Positions 56,721 to 63,376 of a stretch of DNA of 64,000 bases are shown here, piece by piece (within the stretch, counting starts at the first letter, position 1; each line of letters starts with the position of its first letter). The notes beneath the pieces were generated by a model. That model did not search any database, was not told the DNA's origin, and saw only the letters and a program-made list of their open reading frames with translations. Source of the stretch: Chitinophaga pinensis (lineage in GTDB: Bacteria; Bacteroidota; Bacteroidia; Flavobacteriales_D; Crocinitomicaceae); assembly GCA_945863605.1 (NCBI GenBank), contig CAMAZP010000015.1, positions 1 through 64,000 on the forward strand, given 5' to 3'. Made by a program: the position numbers and the translations under genes.

Positions 56721-57746
56721 ATGAAATCAATTTTTACAATCGTAACTATTTCTTTATGCGTCTTTCAATCGTTTGCAGTTGAACTGAATTACAACTGGAA
56801 AGCTAATTCAGCCTACACCTATGGCGCAACAATTACCGACAACATTTCTACCTCGATGATGGGAATGAATGTTCAAGAAAAATACTTCACAACGGTAGAT
56901 TTTGTTTTGGCAATTTCAAGTGTTGACAATGAAGGAACAGCAACTGGAACAATTTATTTAGTTAATTTCAACGTGAAGGATTCAAAAGGAATTTCGGTTG
57001 CTTCGTTGCTTAATTTACCCAAAAATGCGGTGAAAAGTGAAGTAAAAGTTGATAGAAAGGGAAATTTTACTTTTTTAAGAAAATTACAATTGGTAACAAC
57101 TCCAACTTCTAATGCTTTGGTTTATGCAAATGTGAACGAAAACGGTGGAACGGCTGGTGCTGAAGTTGATGGTGAAAAAGTAGAAGTTTATGCAGAATTC
57201 GATCCTAAAACTGGTAAAATGAAAGCAGGTTATTCAGTAACTACAATTGCAAAACCAAAAAAAGTAGAAGTTAAAGAGGACGAACAAAGCGACGAAATTG
57301 ACATCATCCCTTACGATTTATTGCAATTTTTAATCCTTCCTGATGGCGATGTTAAATTGAATGATAAAATTGAAGTTCGCGCAGGAATGTACACTGTAAA
57401 TGAAGTTGTTAAAACTTTAACTGCTACCCAAGCTGTGATTGGTCAAAAAATTTCAACCGACAAAAATGCGGATATGTTTGAAGGAAGCGCTAAAGGAGAA
57501 ACAGAAGGAAGCGGTTTTGACATGGGTACATTTGGAGGTACGGACGGAATGGATTTAGATACGGAGGACCAAGCTGCTTTAGCAACAGCAAATTCAATGT
57601 CTCCAACAATGAATGGAGAATTAGTTTCTACTTTTGATGTTGCAAACGGGCAATTTATCAATTCAAAAGGTGTAATTACATCGACGATTGATGCGATGGG
57701 AGTTAAGATCACTTGCACCACCAATTTTGATTTTAGAAAAAAGTGA
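56721..57746 (+). CDS. Periplasmic protein of unknown function
   Basis: A 341-residue protein with a signal peptide (MKSIFTIVTISLCVFQSFAVE) and a beta-rich body (LNYNWKANSAYTYGATITDNIS, VLAISSVDNEGTATGTIYLV). A Lys/Glu-rich linker is near residue 185 and a Gly/Asp-rich stretch near 255-285. Resembles the general DUF6263-type layout (protein that scores its own kinetics of beta strands cannot be told from sequence), but identity is uncertain. It ends the ricT unit, 15 bp after DUF6495. Confidence 0.65.
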   Translation: MKSIFTIVTISLCVFQSFAVELNYNWKANSAYTYGATITDNISTSMMGMNVQEKYFTTVDFVLAISSVDNEGTATGTIYLVNFNVKDSKGISVASLLNLPKNAVKSEVKVDRKGNFTFLRKLQLVTTPTSNALVYANVNENGGTAGAEVDGEKVEVYAEFDPKTGKMKAGYSVTTIAKPKKVEVKEDEQSDEIDIIPYDLLQFLILPDGDVKLNDKIEVRAGMYTVNEVVKTLTATQAVIGQKISTDKNADMFEGSAKGETEGSGFDMGTFGGTDGMDLDTEDQAALATANSMSPTMNGELVSTFDVANGQFINSKGVITSTIDAMGVKITCTTNFDFRKK

Positions 57747-57778
57747 ATTGAGTTAAAAACTAGCTTTAGATTTTCAAT

Positions 57779-57854
57779 TTAATGCGCTTCCAACCAATTC
57801 TGCGCCAGCTTCAATTCCACTTCCATCGGAACGGCTAATTGAATCGCACTTTCC
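57779..57854 (-). pseudogene. Displaced 3' end of polA
   Basis: On the minus strand this encodes ESAIQLAVPMEVELKLAQNW-LEAH and a TAA stop, identical in protein to the end of polA at 63375-63450. It has no upstream coding part and is bounded by unrelated sequence, so it cannot be expressed as a protein. Confidence 0.9.
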
Positions 57855-57930
57855 GACTCCTATTTAACAAATAACCTTGAAAAAGATAATTGAACTATAA
57901 GTTAAATTATTACTTGTCGATATTTAAAAG

Positions 57931-57971
57931 AATTGTTGTTCTTGAAGTAATAAACTCTAGGAGTTCCAGAA
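57931..57971. repeat. Dispersed repeat copy R1
   Basis: This 41-bp stretch matches 60304-60344 at 37 positions (both contain CTTGAAG-AATAAACTCTA and TTCCAGAA). Downstream of the DUF6922-like ORF on the minus strand. Confidence 0.75.
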
Positions 57972-58080
57972 GTTCTGCGCTGACTGACTTGTAGTGTAAT
58001 ACCGAAGTTGTTTTCAATTGTCGTATAAAATACTCGTTGAAAACTAATTCGGCATTATACCAGATGGATTTTCAATTACG

Positions 58081-58368
58081 TCATTTAAAATATAAATTGG
58101 TATAACATCTGAATTCAGATTTATCAATTTTGAAAAAATGAGCGAGAAACGAAAGGGTAACTTTATCAAGTGTTCGTAAACTGGTTGCTATTTGTTTTAG
58201 TTCTTCGAATGAGTAAACCTGTTGTAGCAGTTTCCAATCGTTCATCAACCCAAATTCAACGACTTGAAAAACAATCTGTTCTTTGGATTTTTCAAAATTC
58301 AATTTATTTCGGTCAACATCCCAAAAGAGGTGTGGCGAAAAATCGGATATTTTGACAGCTACGTTCAT
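58081..58368 (-). CDS. DUF6922-like protein, AbiEii-antitoxin-associated type, without its toxin partner
   Basis: A 95-residue protein starting MNVAVKISDFSPHLFWDVDR, with EFGLMNDWKLL and LDKVTLSFLAHFFKI. This matches the small DUF6922-type proteins that in Bacteroidota usually sit directly before an AbiEii nucleotidyltransferase toxin and may act as its antitoxin (from memory of the gene pairing). The expected C-terminal tail is replaced by TNLYFK and a stop. A frame just downstream reads RYYTTSQSAQNFWNS, resembling such a tail, so the 3' end may be damaged. No toxin gene follows. Confidence 0.55.
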   Translation of the reverse strand: MNVAVKISDFSPHLFWDVDRNKLNFEKSKEQIVFQVVEFGLMNDWKLLQQVYSFEELKQIATSLRTLDKVTLSFLAHFFKIDKSEFRCYTNLYFK

Positions 58369-58467
58369 TCAAACAAAAATACTAAAAAATTGATGTATTC
58401 AATGTAGAGAAAATGAATTATGGTTGGTACTCTAAGCTTTATAACTTATATATTTTATCAATAGCCG

Positions 58468-58714
58468 TCGGACTTCGAGAACCTCAGCCCTCCTATTCAG
58501 TCCTTGAATTCAGTACTTTTACCTGCAATTATTTCGTTCGCAATTCCTAAGCAGTATGCTTGTCCGTTCGTAATTTGCAATTTTATCGTTCGCAATTCCT
58601 AAGCAGTATGTAGCTTCGTCCGTAATTCGCAATTTTATCGTTCGCAATTCTTAAGCAGTATGTAGGTTCGTCCGTAATTCGCAATTTTATCGTTCGCAAT
58701 TCGCAATTCCCAAG
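58468..58714. repeat. Dispersed repeat copy R2
   Basis: The first 39 bp (58468-58506, TCGGACTTCGAGAACCTCAG...) match R4 (63211-63249) with one mismatch. It continues into the tandem array with TGCTTGTCCGTTCG, also shared with R3 and R4. Confidence 0.85.
58537..58692. repeat. Three tandem 52-bp units plus a partial fourth
   Basis: Units start at 58537, 58589 and 58641, each beginning TTCGCAATTC and ending GCAATTTTATCG. The second and third differ at two positions; the first differs more. A partial unit follows to 58714. There are no unique spacers, so this is not a CRISPR array. Confidence 0.9.
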
Positions 58715-58731
58715 ATGTTTAGAAGACGATT

Positions 58732-60147
58732 CTACTTCATCAAATCACTTAATTCTACTACCACATCAATCGTTTCAAGAGCGTATGCGTTTTCTTTTAT
58801 TGGTTCGTTGGTAATGAAGGTTGTCAACAACATTTTTTTGGTTTTTGTTGCTGTTCTAAACCCAATTTTTCTATTCTTAAGTTCGTTTGCGTAAACTTTC
58901 GTAATTTCAAAATTACTCTCATAGAATTTACATTCACAAAGGTTAATCGTTGCATCTTTTCGAACGATTATTAAATCAATTTGAATTCCTTCATCTATGT
59001 TTTTGAAAAAACCAGCAGTTTCAGTATAAACATTTTTAATTCCAAGTGCATTTTTAATTTCTTTGATGTGTTTTAAACACAAGGTTTCAAATGCCAGACC
59101 TCGCCAAACTTTAAAACTTTGTGACTGGCTGATAATTGTCCATATTTCACTGTCTTTCTGTTCGTTATCTTTCATAAAGCGATGATAGAAACAAGAAAAT
59201 TCATCTGTTAATTTGTAAAGACTTTCTCTTTTTTTACTACCAAAAGGGTGATAAGTTGAAACAAAATCAGAAAGAATTAAATCATTCATTACTCTGTTCA
59301 AGTTACCTCCTGCACTAACTTTAGATTTTTCAACGATTTCATTGCGTGTTAATCCTTTTTGACTTTGAGCAAGAGCCTGCACAATTGCTTCATGATATTC
59401 CCAATTTTCAAATAGTGCTTTATACAAATTTTCGTATTCCCTTTTTAAAATTCCATTTTGCGAAAAACAAATTCTTTCTATGGCCTTAGTAGGACTTTCT
59501 CCTTTTTCAATTTGTTCTAAATAATAGGGTAAACCACCTAAACACATATAGATTTCAGCAATACCTGAATCCGTAAATTCTATATTTCTCGATTCTAAGA
59601 ATTGCTTCGTTTCAGCAAGTGTAAATGGTTTTAAGTGGATTGGAATTGTTACTCGATTGTGAAACCCTCCTTTGTCATTTATAATTTTAGTAGTAATCCA
59701 AGATGTTGATGAACCACATACAACCAAAATAAAGTGATTTTCTTGTGAAAGATAATCGTTCCATAGATGCGCTAAAAGTTGAATAAATCCAGATTTAGCC
59801 GTTGACATCCACGGTAATTCATCAATAAAAATGACTTGCTTTTTATCTTTTGGCAAGGTTTTAAGGTAAGTTTTAAACGCGAAAAAAGCATCTTGCCAAT
59901 TTTTGATAGTGCCAATTAGCTTTAAATCTGGCTGAAATTCAAGTAGTTTATGGATGAAATTTCCAATCTGTACACTCAATGATGCATTTTGAATTCCTGT
60001 TACACTAAAACAAAGTTGCTCTTCATAAATTGCTCGAACGATAAATGTTTTTCCAACACGTCTTCTTCCTGTTATAGCAATGAAAGATGATTTTTTTAGT
60101 TGTAATGCATCTCGCATAATTTGCGTTTGTTCACTTCTTCCTATCAT
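58732..60147 (-). CDS. ATP-binding protein, ATPase_2/DUF234 type with PD-(D/E)XK-like tail
   Basis: A 471-residue STAND/AAA-like ATPase from the ATG at 60147 (MIGRSEQTQI). Walker A GRRRVGKT is at 27-34 and Walker B QVIFIDELPWM around 105-115, followed by GSSTSWI and HLKPFTLAETKQFL, a winged-helix segment (GLTRNEIVEKS) and the DUF234 tail. In the tail, Asp391 (QIDLIIV), Glu405 and Lys407 (CECKF) form a PD-(D/E)XK-like nuclease pattern. Such proteins are common in archaea and Bacteroidota, with unproven roles suspected in defence or mobile elements. A longer reading (to 60240) crosses repeat DNA and is rejected. Confidence 0.85.
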   Translation of the reverse strand: MIGRSEQTQIMRDALQLKKSSFIAITGRRRVGKTFIVRAIYEEQLCFSVTGIQNASLSVQIGNFIHKLLEFQPDLKLIGTIKNWQDAFFAFKTYLKTLPKDKKQVIFIDELPWMSTAKSGFIQLLAHLWNDYLSQENHFILVVCGSSTSWITTKIINDKGGFHNRVTIPIHLKPFTLAETKQFLESRNIEFTDSGIAEIYMCLGGLPYYLEQIEKGESPTKAIERICFSQNGILKREYENLYKALFENWEYHEAIVQALAQSQKGLTRNEIVEKSKVSAGGNLNRVMNDLILSDFVSTYHPFGSKKRESLYKLTDEFSCFYHRFMKDNEQKDSEIWTIISQSQSFKVWRGLAFETLCLKHIKEIKNALGIKNVYTETAGFFKNIDEGIQIDLIIVRKDATINLCECKFYESNFEITKVYANELKNRKIGFRTATKTKKMLLTTFITNEPIKENAYALETIDVVVELSDLMK

Positions 60148-60250
60148 TATAATTGGATTTATAGTCACAAAAATAACACATAAATCTAAACAAATAACTA
60201 TAATTGGATTTATCCACTTAATTTTAAGACATAAATCCAACTATTTTTCG
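60148..60250. promoter_or_regulatory. Duplicated 51-bp operator-like unit upstream of the ATPase gene
   Basis: TATAATTGGATTTAT occurs at 60148-60162 and 60199-60213, each followed by a reverse arm (ATAAATCTAA at 60180-60189, ATAAATCCAA at 60231-60240), so a unit containing TTGGATTTAT-N17-ATAAATC(T/C)AA is repeated with a 51-bp period. A reverse TATTTTTG -7 box lies inside the first unit (60175-60168), 20 nt from the ATG. Confidence 0.65.
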
Positions 60251-60303
60251 AGTGGTGAATTTCAGTTGAATTTTTTATTGTGGTATGAAAGCGTATACTC
60301 AAT

Positions 60304-60458
60304 AATTGTTTTTCTTGAAGCAATAAACTCTAAGAATTCCAGAACCTCAGCCCTCAAGCTCAGTACTTGTTTTCATTACATCAGTAGAAATAACTCCTTT
60401 CGCAATTCCTAAGCATAATGCTTGTCCGTTCGCAATTCGCAATTCTTTCGTTCGCAAT
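60304..60458. repeat. Dispersed repeat copy R3
   Basis: Its left part (60304-60344) matches R1. AGAACCTCAGCCCTC (60341-60355), CTTGTTTTCATTACATCA-N-TAGAAATAA (60366-60392) and TGCTTGTCCGTTCGCA (60419-60434) match R4 in the same order; the last two keep identical 53-nt spacing. It lies between the ATPase and XRE genes. Confidence 0.85.
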
Positions 60459-60467
60459 TAATTTTTC

Positions 60468-60824
60468 CTATTTCACCAAAGCGCGCAAAAATAGAACTTC
60501 ACTTTCCAATTGTTCGATGCGTTTTTCGTATTGCTCAATAAGTTTGTCTGGTAATTGATAAATTGATTTTCCAATAGTGTTATAATTTCCTTCTTGTGAG
60601 CAATTGTTAAAAATGTTTTCGTGGTCAAAACCCAAAGCTTCCATTGGGTCAACCCCCAAAATAGTTGCTATTTCATTCAAGCGATTGATGGTTAGTTGTG
60701 TTTCTCCTGTTTCTATTTTGGAGTAAGCACGTGTACTTAAACCCAATTGTTGCGCAACGTATTCTTGCGTAAAATTCTTCAACTCGCGCAATTGTTTCAA
60801 TTTTATTTCAGGTTGTTGAATCAT
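60468..60824 (-). CDS. XRE-family helix-turn-helix regulator
   Basis: A 118-residue protein with an N-terminal HTH_3 domain at residues ~7-64 (LKQLRELKNFTQEYVAQQLGLSTRAYSKIETGETQLTINRL). A C-terminal coiled coil (LIEQYEKRIEQLESEVLFLRAL, about 93-117) is likely for dimerisation. It is divergent from the GIY-YIG-like gene with a shared 116-bp promoter region, and may regulate both. A reverse TATATTTG box lies at 60846-60853. Confidence 0.88.
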   Translation of the reverse strand: MIQQPEIKLKQLRELKNFTQEYVAQQLGLSTRAYSKIETGETQLTINRLNEIATILGVDPMEALGFDHENIFNNCSQEGNYNTIGKSIYQLPDKLIEQYEKRIEQLESEVLFLRALVK

Positions 60825-60845
60825 AGGCTTTAAGAATTAATAGTT

Positions 60846-60853
60846 CAAATATA
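60846..60853 (-). promoter_or_regulatory. Candidate -7 element of the XRE gene
   Basis: The minus strand reads TATATTTG (TAnnTTTG), 21 nt before the ATG. No standard -33 TTG is evident. Confidence 0.45.
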
Positions 60854-60908
60854 GAAATATAAATTCATTATTAGAATTTATTGAACGTAAATAAAAATTA
60901 ACAGTAGG

Positions 60909-60916
60909 TAAATTTG
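60909..60916 (+). promoter_or_regulatory. Candidate -7 element of the GIY-YIG-like gene
   Basis: TAAATTTG fits TAnnTTTG, 24 nt before the ATG at 60941; a TTG at 60881-60883 lies 25 nt upstream, slightly long. The two divergent -7 boxes flank 55 bp where the XRE protein could bind. Confidence 0.5.
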
Positions 60917-60940
60917 TAAAAATAATTTCTGAATACATCG

Positions 60941-61459
60941 ATGTTATTAAGAGCTGAAGACCTATTTCGAATTACGATTGATTCCAATTCGGTTTTTCCG
61001 TTGAACTTAAGTTTTGAATTAACTGATGATTCACAACCAACGTTTCAAGGTCCGGGTATTTATTTCATGTATTATAAAACGGAATTGGTTTACATTGGAT
61101 TCTTTTATCCAAGTCAGAAAAACAGAGATGTTCGTAAAGAACGAATGTTGAAGGAAATTGCAACGATAACAATGCGAAGTAAACAGGTTGTTTTTTCCAA
61201 GAATGCATTTAATGCCCACCAGCAATGTGTCAATTATCCAATTTTTCAGGGCGAAATTGGAGACAATGGATTTCAGACTTCTAAAAACCGTGTTGAATTT
61301 GCTGACAAGAATTTGAATGAATTTCAAAAAAATAAATTTTTAAAAGATTTTTCATTCTATTGGTTCAAAGAGGATAAAAAACTCGGCAGAACTCGAGATG
61401 AGCTAAAAAAAGTAACAAAACAACTAATTAACTTTTATAAACCAACATGCAACAGATAG
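60941..61459 (+). CDS. GIY-YIG-like protein, unknown role
   Basis: A 172-residue protein. Residues 37-53 read GPGIYFMYYKTELVYIG: a GIY-9-residue-YIG core like that of GIY-YIG nucleases (normal spacing about 10-11). It is followed by a basic segment (NRDVRKERMLKE, with Arg62 or Arg65 a candidate catalytic Arg) and, at 117-128, NRVEFADKNLNEF with Glu119 as a possible metal ligand. Family membership rests on this pattern alone. It is divergent from the XRE gene and heads the unit with the secreted and P-loop-like proteins. Repair, restriction or homing-type roles are possible. Confidence 0.6.
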   Translation: MLLRAEDLFRITIDSNSVFPLNLSFELTDDSQPTFQGPGIYFMYYKTELVYIGFFYPSQKNRDVRKERMLKEIATITMRSKQVVFSKNAFNAHQQCVNYPIFQGEIGDNGFQTSKNRVEFADKNLNEFQKNKFLKDFSFYWFKEDKKLGRTRDELKKVTKQLINFYKPTCNR

Positions 61460-61481
61460 AGTTGCGTAAATCAATTTAATT

Positions 61482-62717
61482 ATGAAAAAATTAATCTTCA
61501 TTTTCTCACTTGTGAGTTCTTTCTCTTCATTTGGGCAGTATCCACCTGAGTTCCCTAAAAGTTTAATGAATAAAGTTTTTTGTGGTAATATATCTGTGTA
61601 TGGTCAAAAATATATGAGTACTGATATTGACTTAAGTACAAATACTAATTTTGATTACAAAATTTATATATCTGAAACAGACGGGATTTATGTCGAGTAT
61701 AATCCAGGACAAAAATTTGGGAGAGACAAAAATGGCACTACAGAGAAACTTAAAAATTTAACCCTTTGGAAAAAAGAACCTTATGTCGACAGAGACAAAT
61801 ATGGAGATATTACGGGAGAATCAACGTTTTATTATTATAAAGTTTATCCAAATACTAAAAAGGATCACTATATAAAAGAAATTGTACTTATAATTTTTAA
61901 GGATGGTTTTAAATTTGCCGATGGTGGAGTAGCTAAAAGCTACTCTCGTATCTTTGTTAAAATTAATGTTCCATATCACCAAGATGCTGAAATTATGGTT
62001 TCAACAGACGAAAAAGAATGTGAAAGATTAAAAACGAAGGTTGAAATTGAAAAGGAAGAACAAGAACGCATTAAAGTAGAAAATCAAAATAAGGATGCGG
62101 ATAAAACTACTCTTATAAAAATCAATGATTTAATCTCCAAAAACTCCTTGGAGGATGCCGCAAAAGAATATGACAAGTTAAACTTTGAATATGATGATAT
62201 AAGAAGTTCAATTCAAAAGAAGTTGAGTGACAAATATGAAAATGAAGTTGTTGAACTTAACTTCTACAAAGTCGAAGATTATATAAAGTCAAATAAGGAT
62301 AAAATAAATTCAATTTATCCAGGTAATTATTCTGTTAAATTTGATTCGCAGGGCAAACCTTATAATGCTGATTTTCCTAAATGGCCAAACAAACAATTTA
62401 AAGAATTTGGTTCGTTTACTGTAAAAATGAATTCTAAAGCAGACATTAATATAGTTGTTAAAGACTCTATTTTGGTTTCAACCGTTTACAGTAAAAGTAA
62501 TACTAAGCCACTGTTTGTTGACAAAAATGAAAATTTTTATTTCAAATCAAAAAGTGGTCTTCCTGTAGCCCAATTTGTAATCAACCCAGCAATTAATAAA
62601 AACTCGGTAAATATTTTAAAATATTATAAAAGAGAGAAATATGCGAACGGAATTTTAATCGGAACAGAAGGATTTTACTTTGAAAAAAAAGTAGAGATAA
62701 AGAAAAAAGATTATTAA
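61482..62717 (+). CDS. Secreted protein of unknown function
   Basis: A 411-residue protein with a signal peptide (MKKLIFIFSLVSSFSSFGQ), an N-terminal beta-rich domain to about residue 180, a charged coiled coil (EIEKEEQERIKVENQNKDAD, about 185-212), a helical stretch and a C-terminal beta domain. No family is recognised. It begins 22 bp after the GIY-YIG-like gene and its stop abuts the next ATG, so it belongs to the same unit. Composition is Lys/Asn-rich like its neighbours. Confidence 0.7.
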   Translation: MKKLIFIFSLVSSFSSFGQYPPEFPKSLMNKVFCGNISVYGQKYMSTDIDLSTNTNFDYKIYISETDGIYVEYNPGQKFGRDKNGTTEKLKNLTLWKKEPYVDRDKYGDITGESTFYYYKVYPNTKKDHYIKEIVLIIFKDGFKFADGGVAKSYSRIFVKINVPYHQDAEIMVSTDEKECERLKTKVEIEKEEQERIKVENQNKDADKTTLIKINDLISKNSLEDAAKEYDKLNFEYDDIRSSIQKKLSDKYENEVVELNFYKVEDYIKSNKDKINSIYPGNYSVKFDSQGKPYNADFPKWPNKQFKEFGSFTVKMNSKADINIVVKDSILVSTVYSKSNTKPLFVDKNENFYFKSKSGLPVAQFVINPAINKNSVNILKYYKREKYANGILIGTEGFYFEKKVEIKKKDY

Positions 62718-63173
62718 ATGAAAATATACATAATCACAGGAGCTCCCAACACATATAAATCTTCTGTTATTAGAGCTTTAACAGGGGTTAGAAATTCTGC
62801 AACATTTAATGTTCAGTTTTTATCTGGTATTTTTAAAACTCATGTGATGATTACTTCTTGTAATGAGATACGCTACAAGCAATTCCCGAATGGTATTTCA
62901 CAAGAACAACTAATTCAGATTATTCAAAGTTTACCGCCGTCCGTTGAAGTTGTTATGATTGCATTGCGCTCTTCAAGACCTGTAAATGGAATCGGCGCAG
63001 AAGTTTATATTGAACGTTTAAACCAAGCTGGTTATGAAATCATGCCTGTTGTGATGTTTAATGATACTATTACTTTACCGACTAACGTTCAAGGAGTAGT
63101 TATACCCTCTAATAAATCCATCCCTTCCAACCTAACCGCTTCAAAAATCAGAAAAATTTGGGCGATTGTTTAA
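62718..63173 (+). CDS. Small protein with P-loop-like N-terminus, unknown
   Basis: A 151-residue protein. Residues 4-16 (YIITGAPNTYKSS) resemble a Walker A motif, but the usual Gly before Lys is replaced by Tyr13, so nucleotide binding is uncertain. Further segments (SVEVVMIALRSSRP, RLNQAGYEIMPVVMF) alternate strands and helices like a Rossmann-type fold. The stop of the previous gene (62717) directly abuts its ATG. It ends the unit; repeat R4 follows. Confidence 0.6.
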   Translation: MKIYIITGAPNTYKSSVIRALTGVRNSATFNVQFLSGIFKTHVMITSCNEIRYKQFPNGISQEQLIQIIQSLPPSVEVVMIALRSSRPVNGIGAEVYIERLNQAGYEIMPVVMFNDTITLPTNVQGVVIPSNKSIPSNLTASKIRKIWAIV

Positions 63174-63210
63174 GGTGATACTTTATAAATAGGCGTTGGT
63201 TCTTTGAACT

Positions 63211-63376
63211 TCGGACTTCGAGAACCTCAGCCCTCTTATTCAGTCCTTGTTTTCATTACATCATTAGAAATAAACCCATTAGCAATTAATAAGCAGTTTG
63301 CTTGTCCGTTCGCATCCCGATAGCTATCGAGGACGCAATTATTCCGTTCGTAATTAATAAGCATCACGTACCTCCT
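63211..63376. repeat. Dispersed repeat copy R4 adjoining polA
   Basis: Shares its first 39 bp with R2 and later blocks with R3 in the same order. It also contains CGATAGCTATCG (63318-63329), a perfect palindrome in a TCCCGATAGCTATCGAGGA context of the sort common between Bacteroidota genes. No gene is supported between 63174 and 63374. Confidence 0.85.

Larger units (their letters stand above)
58369..58731. other. 363-bp non-coding stretch made mainly of repeats
   Basis: No gene supported. From 58468 it consists of the R2 repeat copy and the 52-bp tandem array; 58369-58467 shows nothing recognisable. It separates the DUF6922-like ORF from the ATPase gene; both end or start on the minus strand. 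Confidence 0.7.

Noticed and set aside
57931-58030. Coding remnants in R1/R3 (for example LLEFITSRTT / FLEFIASRKT in one frame)
   Set aside because: Several frames look partly protein-like, none has a start, and the DNA similarity alone explains the likeness; reported only as a repeat.
58170-58355. Plus-strand ORF opposite the DUF6922-like gene
   Set aside because: Antisense shadow; the minus-strand reading has family similarity.
58537-58714. CRISPR array
   Set aside because: The 52-bp units are contiguous with no unique spacers and no cas genes are present.
60148-60240. N-terminal extension of the ATPase (MDLCLKIKWIN...)
   Set aside because: It is translated from the tandem operator repeat; the ATG at 60147 gives the usual IGR start.
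60080-60412. Plus-strand ORF over the ATPase promoter region
   Set aside because: It overlaps the ATPase start, the duplicated operator and repeat R3; composition does not look coding.
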